Of a stretch of DNA of 6,620 bases, positions 1 through 5,371 are shown one piece after another. Position numbers and translations under genes: made by a program. A model generated the notes under the pieces. That model was not told the DNA's origin. It saw nothing but the letters and a program-made list of their open reading frames with translations, and did not search any database. The first letter of the stretch is position 1; each line of letters begins with the position of its first letter. Origin of the DNA: Dehalococcoidales bacterium (GTDB lineage Bacteria > Chloroflexota > Dehalococcoidia > Dehalococcoidales > RBG-16-60-22); contig DAOWCR010000068.1 of the NCBI GenBank assembly GCA_030639445.1, forward strand, positions 1 to 6,620, in the 5' to 3' direction.

Positions 1-151
1 GGTTATGTCCAAGGTGCCCTATCTCGTGGAGACGGGCGCCTTCTTCCCCGGCATCGACCACGCAACTCCGCCTGATGTATCTTTTGAAAGCTTCCGTTAC
101 TTTATTAACCTGCTCAGAGAGGTTAGCGGCCTGGCAAAGCTGCCCGAGTAG
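1..151 (+). CDS. Uroporphyrinogen decarboxylase-like protein, C-terminal end (partial)
   Basis: An open frame enters from the left edge (first full codon at position 2) and ends at a TAG at 149-151, leaving 49 residues. The segment GAFFPGIDHATPPDVSFES followed by an amphipathic helix (FRYFINLLREVSG) resembles the end of UroD-superfamily proteins, where a Gly-rich strand, an H-x-x-PPDV turn and a last helix close the TIM barrel. That superfamily includes true HemE and the methylcobamide methyltransferases MtaA, MtbA and CmuA. The IDH-x-TPPDV form looks more like the UroD-like paralogues common in anaerobes than like HemE. The substrate cannot be read from this fragment. The gene lies 43 bp upstream of cinA on the same strand, so co-transcription is possible. 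The family call is made from a short tail and from memory of the family. Confidence 0.62.
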   Translation, partial: VMSKVPYLVETGAFFPGIDHATPPDVSFESFRYFINLLREVSGLAKLPE

Positions 152-194
152 CCGGAGAAAGGGTGCTTGAAATCACGATGTTAAAGGCGGCCGA

Positions 195-1409
195 ATGAAA
201 GCGGAGATTCTTTCTATCGGGACGGAACTACTTCTGGGCGAAATAGTTGATACCAATACCCCGTTTCTGGCGAATCAACTATCTTTGCTCGGGATTGACC
301 TTTTTTTTACTTCGGCGGTGGGTGATAACCCGGAGAGGCTGTCCGGCGCCCTGAGACAGGCCTGGGAGAGGTCAGATGTCATTATCACCACCGGAGGTCT
401 GGGCCCGACGCAGGACGATATTACCCGGGAAGCTATTGCCGGCCTTTTCGGGGAAGAACCGGAGGTTGACCCGGCCCTGAAGCAGAGCATTGTCGACTAT
501 TTTACGCAACGCGGCATAGAGATGCCCGCGAGCAATATCAAGCAGGCGACCCTTATCCCCTCCGCCGCCGCCATTCCCAATCCCCAGGGCACGGCGCCCG
601 GGTGGTGGGTGGAGAGAGACGGGCGGATGATCGTGGCCATGCCGGGCCCGCCCAGTGAAATGCAGTTTATGTGGCAGAACCAGGTATTTCCCCGGTTGCA
701 GGAGAAGACCGGGGCCATTATCCTGTCCCGGATGCTCAAGACCTTTAGCCTGACCGAAGCCAAGGTGGACGAGCTGGTGGCGCCTTTGATGTCCTCCCCC
801 AATCCCACCCTGGCGACCTATGCCAAGCTGGACGGAATCTATCTGCGCATTGCCGCCAAGGCGGCGCGGCGCCGGGAAGCGGAAGAGTTGATTTCCAGGC
901 GGGAAGCCGAAATCAGGAAAATACTGGGTGACGCCATCTGGGGGGTGGACGATGAGACGCAGGAGAGCGTCGTGGGGCAGTTACTTGTCGCCCGGGGTTT
1001 GACCCTGGCGGTGACGGAATCTTTCACTAGCGGTTATCTGGCACATACCCTGGCGAGTGCTCCCGGAAGCCAGAGTTACTTTAAGGGCGGGATAGTGGCC
1101 GCCACGGACCAGGTTAAAGTTGCCCTGGGTATCGATGCCGGACTGGTGGCCGGCGAGCCCAGCGCCGAATTGGCCGCGGCCATGGCGGTTCTGGCGCGTC
1201 AGAAACTGGGTGCCAGTATTGGCATTGGCATCGAGGGTTATACCGAACCGGTAGGCGAGACACTGCCGGGCACGGTGTTTATCGCCATTGACCGCGAGTC
1301 GACCGGTAAACCGGTGGTGCAGCGCTACTCGGGAAGGCTGTACCAGATGAAAAAGAGGGCGGCCTACTACGCCCTTTTTGACCTGAGGAAACTCCTCAGG
1401 TCAGCATAA
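195..1409 (+). CDS. cinA: CinA-family protein (competence/damage-inducible protein A, with divergent C-terminal NMN deamidase-like domain)
   Basis: 404 residues, close to the usual CinA length of about 410-420. The N-terminal MoaB/MogA-like (molybdopterin-binding fold) domain covers about residues 3-170, with TTGGLGPTQDD at 65-75 and MPGPPSE at 149-155; in CinA proteins this domain acts as an ADP-ribose or NADH pyrophosphatase. A linker domain follows (about 175-250), then a PncC-like nicotinamide mononucleotide deamidase domain (about 255-400), part of the pyridine nucleotide cycle. The presumed catalytic Ser276 (in ESFTSG, usually ESCTGG) and Lys308 are present. However, the usual Tyr of the AYSN motif is Ala303, the GIAGPGGG loop reads GIEGYTEPVG, and the late GDR motif is missing. 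Deamidase activity is therefore uncertain. The ATG at 195 has AAAGG at 183-187, 7 nt upstream. The gene lies 43 bp after the UroD-like gene, perhaps in one transcript, and converges on the lrp-type gene. Confidence 0.93.
   Translation: MKAEILSIGTELLLGEIVDTNTPFLANQLSLLGIDLFFTSAVGDNPERLSGALRQAWERSDVIITTGGLGPTQDDITREAIAGLFGEEPEVDPALKQSIVDYFTQRGIEMPASNIKQATLIPSAAAIPNPQGTAPGWWVERDGRMIVAMPGPPSEMQFMWQNQVFPRLQEKTGAIILSRMLKTFSLTEAKVDELVAPLMSSPNPTLATYAKLDGIYLRIAAKAARRREAEELISRREAEIRKILGDAIWGVDDETQESVVGQLLVARGLTLAVTESFTSGYLAHTLASAPGSQSYFKGGIVAATDQVKVALGIDAGLVAGEPSAELAAAMAVLARQKLGASIGIGIEGYTEPVGETLPGTVFIAIDRESTGKPVVQRYSGRLYQMKKRAAYYALFDLRKLLRSA
1381..1401. repeat. Perfect 8-bp inverted repeat at the end of cinA
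   Basis: ACCTGAGG (1381-1388) and CCTCAGGT (1394-1401) pair perfectly around a 5-nt loop (AAACT). The repeat lies in the last codons of cinA. No T-run follows it on either strand, so it is not an intrinsic terminator by itself. It may protect the mRNA 3' end or may be a coding coincidence. Confidence 0.5.
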
Positions 1410-1436
1410 AAAACCCGGTTATTGCCCCGGGCTTTT
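1408..1436. terminator. Bidirectional intrinsic terminator between convergent genes
   Basis: CCCGG (1414-1418) pairs with CCGGG (1427-1431) around an 8-nt loop. The hairpin is flanked by six A (1408-1413) on the left and four T (1433-1436) on the right. Read on the minus strand it is a GC stem followed directly by T6, a good terminator for the lrp-type gene. Read on the plus strand it has CTTTT after the stem and would end the cinA transcript. The stem is short (5 bp). Confidence 0.65.
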
Positions 1437-1457
1437 CCTGATGTCACCGGTGTCAGG
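1437..1457. repeat. Imperfect dyad overlapping the end of the lrp-type gene
   Basis: CCTGA (1437-1441) pairs with TCAGG (1453-1457). The interior is centred on the palindrome CACCGGTG, with G-T wobble pairs between. The right arm contains the stop codon of the minus-strand regulator gene. It is the third stem-loop in 77 bp at this convergent junction. Any function is a guess. Confidence 0.3.
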
Positions 1458-1944
1458 CTTCTTTATCGTCGACGTGTTCCAGGTTATTGACCAGCCGGGT
1501 GGTATCCAGCTGGCCCGGTGCCCCTTTGATAATGTCCAGGTTGATATAAGTTTCCGTCCTTAAAATACTGGGGATAGCCGAAATTTCCCTTTCAATGAAC
1601 CGGGAGAGTTCTTCCGGTGACCGGGTTACCACGATGGCCATGAGGTCGTACCGGCCGGCGACAAATGCCAGGTAGCACACATGTCGGTTCTTGGCCAGGT
1701 TGTCGGCCACCTTTCTCAGGTCCTCCATCCTGACCTGCAGACCCATGATACCGATGAAACCGTAACCCAGCTTGCGCATGTTGGGTACGGCCGTTATCTT
1801 GATGGTATCCTTGCCCAGAAGGTTCTTGACCCTTTTCCGCACCGTGCCTTCAACGACCCCCAGCTTCCTGGCCAGTTCGACATAGCCCTCTCTACCGTTT
1901 TTTTGTAGCGCCGCTATCAGTTTTTGGTCAAGTTCGTCAACCAT
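1453..1944 (-). CDS. Lrp/AsnC family transcriptional regulator
   Basis: 163 residues from the ATG at 1944, the normal size for the family. The N-terminal winged helix-turn-helix covers about residues 3-52: MVDELDQKLIAAL, then YVELARKLGVVEGTVRKRVK at 21-40 with the recognition helix. The RAM/ACT-like effector and oligomerisation domain covers about 65-142, including the GRYDLMAIV strand at 98-106, where this family senses amino acids. An in-frame ATG at 1995 is rejected as start because it lies inside the spacer of the promoter at 1975-2003. The 1944 start has GAGG upstream and gives the canonical N-terminus. The gene is transcribed divergently from the ornithine cyclodeaminase-type gene, so that operon is its most likely target together with its own promoter. 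The C-terminal tail (about 145-163) is variable and acidic. The effector is unknown. Confidence 0.92.
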   Translation of the reverse strand: MVDELDQKLIAALQKNGREGYVELARKLGVVEGTVRKRVKNLLGKDTIKITAVPNMRKLGYGFIGIMGLQVRMEDLRKVADNLAKNRHVCYLAFVAGRYDLMAIVVTRSPEELSRFIEREISAIPSILRTETYINLDIIKGAPGQLDTTRLVNNLEHVDDKEA

Positions 1945-1974
1945 GGCCGCCTCGCCGATATATATTTGTGCCGA

Positions 1975-2003
1975 ATTATAAAGAACCTTCAGCAATAAGT
2001 CAA
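1975..2003 (-). promoter_or_regulatory. Sigma70-type promoter of the lrp-type gene
   Basis: On the minus strand, TTGACT (2003-1998) is followed after exactly 17 nt by TATAAT (1980-1975), a near-consensus promoter. Transcription would begin near 1967, leaving a leader of about 24 nt before the ATG at 1944. This fixes the regulator's start and excludes the upstream in-frame ATG at 1995. Confidence 0.8.
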
Positions 2004-2010
2004 GACGGTA

Positions 2011-2025
2011 TTACGATTAATGTAA
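2011..2025. promoter_or_regulatory. Candidate Lrp-type operator, site 1
   Basis: TTACGATTAATGTAA is a 15-bp imperfect dyad (TTAC and GTAA outer arms, AT-rich centre), similar in size and layout to known Lrp/AsnC sites. It ends 8 bp upstream of the -35 of the regulator's own promoter, a position that fits autoregulation. It contains the half-site CGATTAA, which recurs as GGATTAA in site 2. Binding is inferred only. Confidence 0.4.
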
Positions 2026-2058
2026 AAAAGATATATAAAAAAGATGAAAAATTACGTT

Positions 2059-2071
2059 TTAATCGGATTAA
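2059..2071. promoter_or_regulatory. Candidate Lrp-type operator, site 2
   Basis: TTAATCGGATTAA is a perfect 13-bp dyad: 6-bp arms around one central base. GATTAATG at 2066-2073 repeats GATTAATG of site 1 (2015-2022) at a distance of 51 bp, and ATTACG at 2051-2056 repeats ATTACG at 2010-2015 at 41 bp. Both distances are close to whole helical turns. The site lies 60 bp upstream of the -35 of the divergent operon, a plausible place for regulator binding. Confidence 0.42.
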
Positions 2072-2130
2072 TGAGCTGTTATATTGATCATATTTCTTTG
2101 CGTTTTTCGGAAAATAATACGGTCAATAGT

Positions 2131-2159
2131 TTGACAGGTTAGGTATTTCGTGGTAACAA
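2131..2159 (+). promoter_or_regulatory. Probable promoter of the ornithine cyclodeaminase-mtmB-like operon
   Basis: A perfect -35 TTGACA (2131-2136) is followed after 17 nt by TAACAA (2154-2159), a poor -10 with three consensus matches. A strong -35 with a weak -10 is common where an activator or repressor sets the output. Start of transcription would be near 2166, giving a leader of about 60 nt. The divergent control region 1945-2224 otherwise holds only the regulator's promoter, the two dyads and the repeat noted separately. No riboswitch was recognised. Confidence 0.45.
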
Positions 2160-2193
2160 GTGTGTAGAGATACTGGATAAGTAAAAATAGGGT

Positions 2194-2207
2194 CCGGTGC
2201 CCGGTGC
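2194..2207 (+). repeat. Tandem 7-bp direct repeat in the leader
   Basis: CCGGTGC occurs twice head to tail (2194-2200, 2201-2207), 5 bp before the ribosome binding site of the ornithine cyclodeaminase-type gene. The second copy creates an in-frame GTG at 2204 that could be mistaken for a start codon. Confidence 0.5.
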
Positions 2208-2212
2208 AGGAA

Positions 2213-2218
2213 AAGGAG
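2213..2218 (+). promoter_or_regulatory. Ribosome binding site that sets the start at 2225
   Basis: AAGGAG at 2213-2218 lies 6 nt before the ATG at 2225. The alternative in-frame GTG at 2204 would place this site inside the coding region and has no purine-rich site of its own, so 2225 is preferred. Confidence 0.8.
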
Positions 2219-2224
2219 ACAATA

Positions 2225-3232
2225 ATGAATAACTACGGGAATAGCCCGGTGGTCACGTCCGGAGTGTTAATAATAGGGAGGCACGAAATTCAAGAACTGC
2301 TTACCATGCCGGCCGCGCTGGAAGCGGTGGAGCATGCTTTTCAGATACAGGCCGAGGGAAAAGCCGTTATGCCTCCGAAGATATACCTGGACATTCCTTC
2401 CGGTCAGGGTGATTTCAGAGCTATGCCGGCTTACATTGAAGGGGCTGCCGGAGTGAAATGGGTAAGTGTGTATCCGGATAACTGGAGACGCAATCTGCCG
2501 ACCGTTTTAGCCACGATTTTGTTGTGCGATGCGGATACCGGCTGCCCTCTGGCCATCATGGACGGTACCTATATTACCGAGGTCAGGACAGGGGCGGCCG
2601 GGGGTGTCGCCGTCAAATACCTGGCCAGGAAAGACTCGTCCGTTATCGGGATGGTCGGGGCGGGTGTCCAGGCCGAAGCGCAGCTGCGGGCGATAAGTGA
2701 AGTGTTACCGGAGATGGAAGAAGTGCGGGTATTTGATTTACATAAAGTGGCCAGCCGGAAGTATGCGGCCAAGATGGGGACGGAATTGAAAGTAAATATC
2801 TATCCTGTTGAGACTGTCGAGGCGGCCACTGAAGCTGACATTGTGGTTACCACCACTCCTTCCCGGAAGCCGATTGTTTCGGAGCAGTGTGTCCGGCCGG
2901 GAACTCATATCAATGCCATCGGGGCCGATGCCAGGGGCAAGCAGGAGCTTGAGTCGGGCTTGCTGGCGGGGGCCAAAATTGTCGTTGATGATGTCGAGCA
3001 GGCGTGTCATTCCGGGGAAATCAATGTTCCGTTAGCGGCGGGCCTGATAAGAGCCGGGGAAATCTATGGCACTCTGGGTGAGGTTATCACGGAAAAGAAG
3101 AAAGGCCGTGAAAATAATGAGGAGATTACCGTTTTTGACTCGACAGGACTGGCCATTCAGGATATAATTTGTGCTAAACTGGTCTATGAGAAAGCCCGGG
3201 GGAGAAAAGTTCCCGCTTTCGATTTTTCCTGA
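2225..3232 (+). CDS. Ornithine cyclodeaminase / mu-crystallin / alanine dehydrogenase (AlaDH) family protein
   Basis: 335 residues, the usual length of this NAD(P)-dependent family. An N-terminal oligomerisation and substrate domain carries DFRAMPAY (Arg65) and GVKWVSVYPDN (Lys78). Then comes TEVRTGAAGG (Arg121), a Rossmann nucleotide loop GAGVQAEAQ from 145, NAIGADARGKQEL (Asp235, the position of the catalytic Asp in ornithine cyclodeaminase) and FDSTGLAIQD near the C-terminus. All core family residues appear present. The family includes ornithine cyclodeaminase (ornithine to proline plus ammonia), archaeal alanine dehydrogenase, lysine cyclodeaminase and ketimine reductases; sequence alone does not decide between them. 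It is first in a set with the mtmB-like and acetyltransferase genes, divergent from an Lrp-type regulator. This suggests amino-acid catabolism, perhaps of an N-methylated amino acid (inference). The protein is probably cytoplasmic: no signal peptide or membrane segment is seen. Confidence 0.9.
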   Translation: MNNYGNSPVVTSGVLIIGRHEIQELLTMPAALEAVEHAFQIQAEGKAVMPPKIYLDIPSGQGDFRAMPAYIEGAAGVKWVSVYPDNWRRNLPTVLATILLCDADTGCPLAIMDGTYITEVRTGAAGGVAVKYLARKDSSVIGMVGAGVQAEAQLRAISEVLPEMEEVRVFDLHKVASRKYAAKMGTELKVNIYPVETVEAATEADIVVTTTPSRKPIVSEQCVRPGTHINAIGADARGKQELESGLLAGAKIVVDDVEQACHSGEINVPLAAGLIRAGEIYGTLGEVITEKKKGRENNEEITVFDSTGLAIQDIICAKLVYEKARGRKVPAFDFS

Positions 3233-3243
3233 CGGCTCGTCAG
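3229..3243 (+). repeat. Stem-loop over the stop codon of the ornithine cyclodeaminase-type gene
   Basis: CTGACG (3229-3234), loop GCT, CGTCAG (3238-3243): a perfect 6-bp hairpin containing the TGA stop. No T-run follows, so transcription probably continues into the mtmB-like gene. The rest of the 88-bp gap to that gene shows only its ribosome binding site and no second promoter that I can support. Confidence 0.4.
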
Positions 3244-3320
3244 TCCGCAGAAAGCCGGGGGCGAGGTTTCTCTGGCAGCGGGGTCAGTAACCGGGAAAAT
3301 ATATCTACGGAGGTCAGGCC

Positions 3321-4706
3321 ATGATAAGTTTTGCCACTGTGGTGGAGAGGGCGCTCACCGGCCCAATCTGCACCGAGCGTGATTTTGACCTTGACGTTTT
3401 CGTGCCGAACCTGCGGAAAGTGCTGGCGAAATACGACATTGAATATGACCCGCAGAATCCGGTGCCCGCGGATGATGACCTGGCCGACAGGGTATGGGCG
3501 GCGGCGCTGGAATTTATCGGTGAGACGGGGATGTATTGTCTGGATACCGAGCGGCGGATTCTCTTCACCGGGGAAGAGATAGAAGGCGCCCTGTCAGCGA
3601 GGCCGCGTGATGTGGTGTTTGGGGAGGGTAGAGACGCCCGGACAGTGCCCCGGCGTTTCCCCGAAGCTGAGACGCTACCCTGGTGCTCCGGTTCCGGCGC
3701 GGGGCCGGTATCCAGCGAGTGGATTCTGATGAACGTGGTGAAGACCTATGCCGGGGACTCTCTTTCTGACGGTATCACGGCGCCCTGCCTGACCTACGTG
3801 GACGGCCAGGACCTGGTGGCCGGCAGTCCTCTGGGGATAGAGGGCGCTATCCGGACGGTGCTGCTGACCCGTGAGGCTCTGCGCCGGGCCGGGCGTCCGG
3901 GAATGGCCGCGGTCAATGAGGTCGCCAGCGCGGTGCGGGCCCAGGAGCATATTGCCGGTCACCGTTTCGGGAACCCGAAGACCGATTTCCTGGAGATAGG
4001 GACGGTCCACGAATTGAAGGTTGACCTTGATGCGCTGAATAAGGTGGCCTACTGGCTGGCCACCGGGAGCCGTGGTTTCGCCGAGAACGGGGTCATCCTG
4101 GGCGGTCTCGCCGGCGGGCCGGCGGGGGTGGCGGTAGTGGTGGCCGCCTACAATCCGGTAGACCTGCTGGTCCTGCGCGGGGCGGTGCAGCATCCGCTGG
4201 TCGTTCCTTTCGAGCTGGGTACCACCTCCAACCGGAATACGATTTGGGCACGGAGCCTGGCCACGCAGGCCATCACCCGCCACAGTCCTTTGCCGATGGT
4301 CAGCCCCGGCTATGCCGTCGCCGGGCCGATGACCGAGATGGGCTATTACGAGCATGCGGCCTGGGTTATCGGGGCGGTGGTCTCCGGCAGCTCCATCGAG
4401 ATGGGGCCTCCTTCCCGGGGGGTGATTGTGGACCACAGCGGCCCTATTGAGGATATCTTTGGCAACGGGGTGGCGCACGCCGTGGCCGGTATGAGCCGCC
4501 AGGAGGCGAACGGTATAGTGGCGGCGCTGCTGGAGAAGTACGAGGACAGGATAGCCGATCCGCCCACCGGTCAGAGATACCAGGAGTGTTACCACGAGGC
4601 CACCGGAGCCCCCACCAGAGAGTGTGTTGACCTTGACCGCGAAATCAGGCGGGAGATGACCGACCGGTTCGGCTTGAAGTTTCCGCAGACCTCGCCGTAC
4701 CTTTAA
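3321..4706 (+). CDS. MtmB-family (monomethylamine:corrinoid methyltransferase) homologue lacking pyrrolysine
   Basis: 461 residues against 458 in Methanosarcina barkeri MtmB, which moves a methyl group from monomethylamine to the corrinoid protein MtmC. Similarity runs end to end (compared from memory): YCLDTERR near 73, VFGEGRDARTVPRR near 98, AGRPGM at 190-195, HELKVDLDA at 230-238, LGGLAGG at 260-266, GTTSNRNT at 300-307, AGPMTEM at 334-340 and a QECY segment near the end. It should fold as a TIM barrel. From 191 to 340 the two align with a constant offset of four. MtmB Pyl202 falls on Val198, codon GTC, so no amber codon is involved. MtmB Glu229, Glu259 and Tyr335 match Glu225, Glu255 and Tyr331; Gln333 is Pro329. 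The substrate is therefore unknown. GGAGG at 3309-3313 lies 7 nt before the ATG. No corrinoid-protein gene is adjacent. The gene probably shares a transcript with the ornithine cyclodeaminase-type and GNAT genes. Confidence 0.88.
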   Translation: MISFATVVERALTGPICTERDFDLDVFVPNLRKVLAKYDIEYDPQNPVPADDDLADRVWAAALEFIGETGMYCLDTERRILFTGEEIEGALSARPRDVVFGEGRDARTVPRRFPEAETLPWCSGSGAGPVSSEWILMNVVKTYAGDSLSDGITAPCLTYVDGQDLVAGSPLGIEGAIRTVLLTREALRRAGRPGMAAVNEVASAVRAQEHIAGHRFGNPKTDFLEIGTVHELKVDLDALNKVAYWLATGSRGFAENGVILGGLAGGPAGVAVVVAAYNPVDLLVLRGAVQHPLVVPFELGTTSNRNTIWARSLATQAITRHSPLPMVSPGYAVAGPMTEMGYYEHAAWVIGAVVSGSSIEMGPPSRGVIVDHSGPIEDIFGNGVAHAVAGMSRQEANGIVAALLEKYEDRIADPPTGQRYQECYHEATGAPTRECVDLDREIRREMTDRFGLKFPQTSPYL

Positions 4707-4725
4707 TGAAGGGCAGGTTCTTTTG

Positions 4726-5232
4726 ATGACTATTCGCCCGCAGACACCGGAAGACGCGGCCGCTATTCGTCAGGTTAATGAAGAGGCGTTTGGCAGCACA
4801 GTGGAAGCAGACCTGGTGGCAAGACTTCACTCCCGGGAGGCATTTACGCTTTCGCTGGTGGCTACCGGTGAAGACGGGGTGGTGGGGCACATCTTATTCA
4901 GTCCGGTGACCATCGAATCGGAAAGTCTTAGTTTTACTGCCATGGGCCTCGGCCCGATGGCGGTCTTACCGGCCCACCAGGGGAGAGGTATCGGTTCGCA
5001 GCTGGTTCGTGCCGGGCTTGAAGAATGTAAGCGCCTGGGTCACGAAATAGTGGTGGTTCTTGGTCATCCGGACTATTACCCGCGTTTCGGTTTCGTTCCG
5101 GCCAGCACTTATGGTATTAAGTGTGAATACGAAGTTCCGGACGAAGCCTTCATGGTCTCAGGGCTCCGGGAGGGAACACTGGCCGGACGCAGCGGGACGG
5201 TAAAATACCAGCCGGAGTTTAATGAAGCCTGA
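4726..5232 (+). CDS. GNAT-family N-acetyltransferase (YhbS-like)
   Basis: 168 residues from the ATG at 4726; a TTG directly before it (4723) is in frame but less likely. It has the GNAT fold order: N-terminal MTIRPQTPEDAAAIRQVN strand and helix, a central strand pair (FTLSLVATGEDGVVGHILFSPV), then motif A with VLPAHQGRGIGSQLV, where QGRGIG (85-90) is the acetyl-CoA pyrophosphate loop. The segment GHPDYYPRFGFVPAS matches the YhbS/COG3153-type subgroup of predicted acetyltransferases. The acceptor substrate is unknown. The gene begins 19 bp after the stop of the mtmB-like gene with only weak purine-rich sequence before it (AAGGG at 4709-4713, CAGG at 4714-4717), so translation may be coupled to the upstream gene. 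No terminator was recognised in the 18 bp between its stop and the opposing tRNA gene. Confidence 0.9.
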   Translation: MTIRPQTPEDAAAIRQVNEEAFGSTVEADLVARLHSREAFTLSLVATGEDGVVGHILFSPVTIESESLSFTAMGLGPMAVLPAHQGRGIGSQLVRAGLEECKRLGHEIVVVLGHPDYYPRFGFVPASTYGIKCEYEVPDEAFMVSGLREGTLAGRSGTVKYQPEFNEA

Positions 5233-5250
5233 GCCAGGGTATTAAGAAAG

Positions 5251-5323
5251 TGGAGATAGGGGGATTCGAACCCCCGACCTCTGCGATGCGAACGCAGCGC
5301 TCTCCCAATTGAGCTATATCCCC
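5251..5323 (-). tRNA. tRNA-Ala (anticodon CGC)
   Basis: Read on the minus strand it forms a full cloverleaf of 73 nt. The acceptor stem GGGGATA pairs with TATCTCC and includes a G3-U70 wobble, the alanine identity element, with discriminator A73. The D arm is GCTC/GAGC. The anticodon stem is CTGCG/CGCAG around the loop TTCGCAT, so the anticodon is CGC (complement of 5288-5290) and reads GCG. The T arm is GGGGG-TTCGAAT-CCCCC. CCA is not encoded: CTTTCTT follows A73, so CCA must be added by the nucleotidyltransferase. The gene is convergent with the GNAT gene and lies downstream of the greA-like gene on the same strand, with its own promoter between them. Confidence 0.97.
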
Positions 5324-5335
5324 AGACTACCCAGA

Positions 5336-5364
5336 ATTATACCATATCCGGTATCGGTTATTAA
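5336..5364 (-). promoter_or_regulatory. Promoter of tRNA-Ala
   Basis: On the minus strand TTAATA (5364-5359), then 17 nt, then a perfect TATAAT (5341-5336). The predicted start near 5329 is about 6 nt before the tRNA 5' end. The promoter fits in the 48-bp gap after the stop of the greA-like gene, so the tRNA can be made independently of it. Confidence 0.7.
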
Positions 5365-5371
5365 CCTGGCC

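Noticed and set aside
178..198. A six-codon frame with an ATG just before cinA that could be a leader peptide
   Set aside because: It has no clear ribosome binding site of its own and no regulatory codon run; the overlap of its TGA with the cinA ATG is easily chance.
1945..1995. N-terminal extension of the Lrp-type protein from the ATG at 1995
   Set aside because: The extension would cover the promoter -10 and spacer and adds 17 residues not typical of the family.
2204..2224. GTG start for the ornithine cyclodeaminase-type gene
   Set aside because: It would place the AAGGAG ribosome binding site inside the gene; the ATG at 2225 has ideal spacing.
3675..4595. A 306-codon open frame on the minus strand inside the mtmB-like gene
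   Set aside because: It is rich in Arg, Gly, His and Pro, matches no family I know, and lies fully antisense to a gene with clear family motifs; GC-rich coding DNA often gives such shadows.
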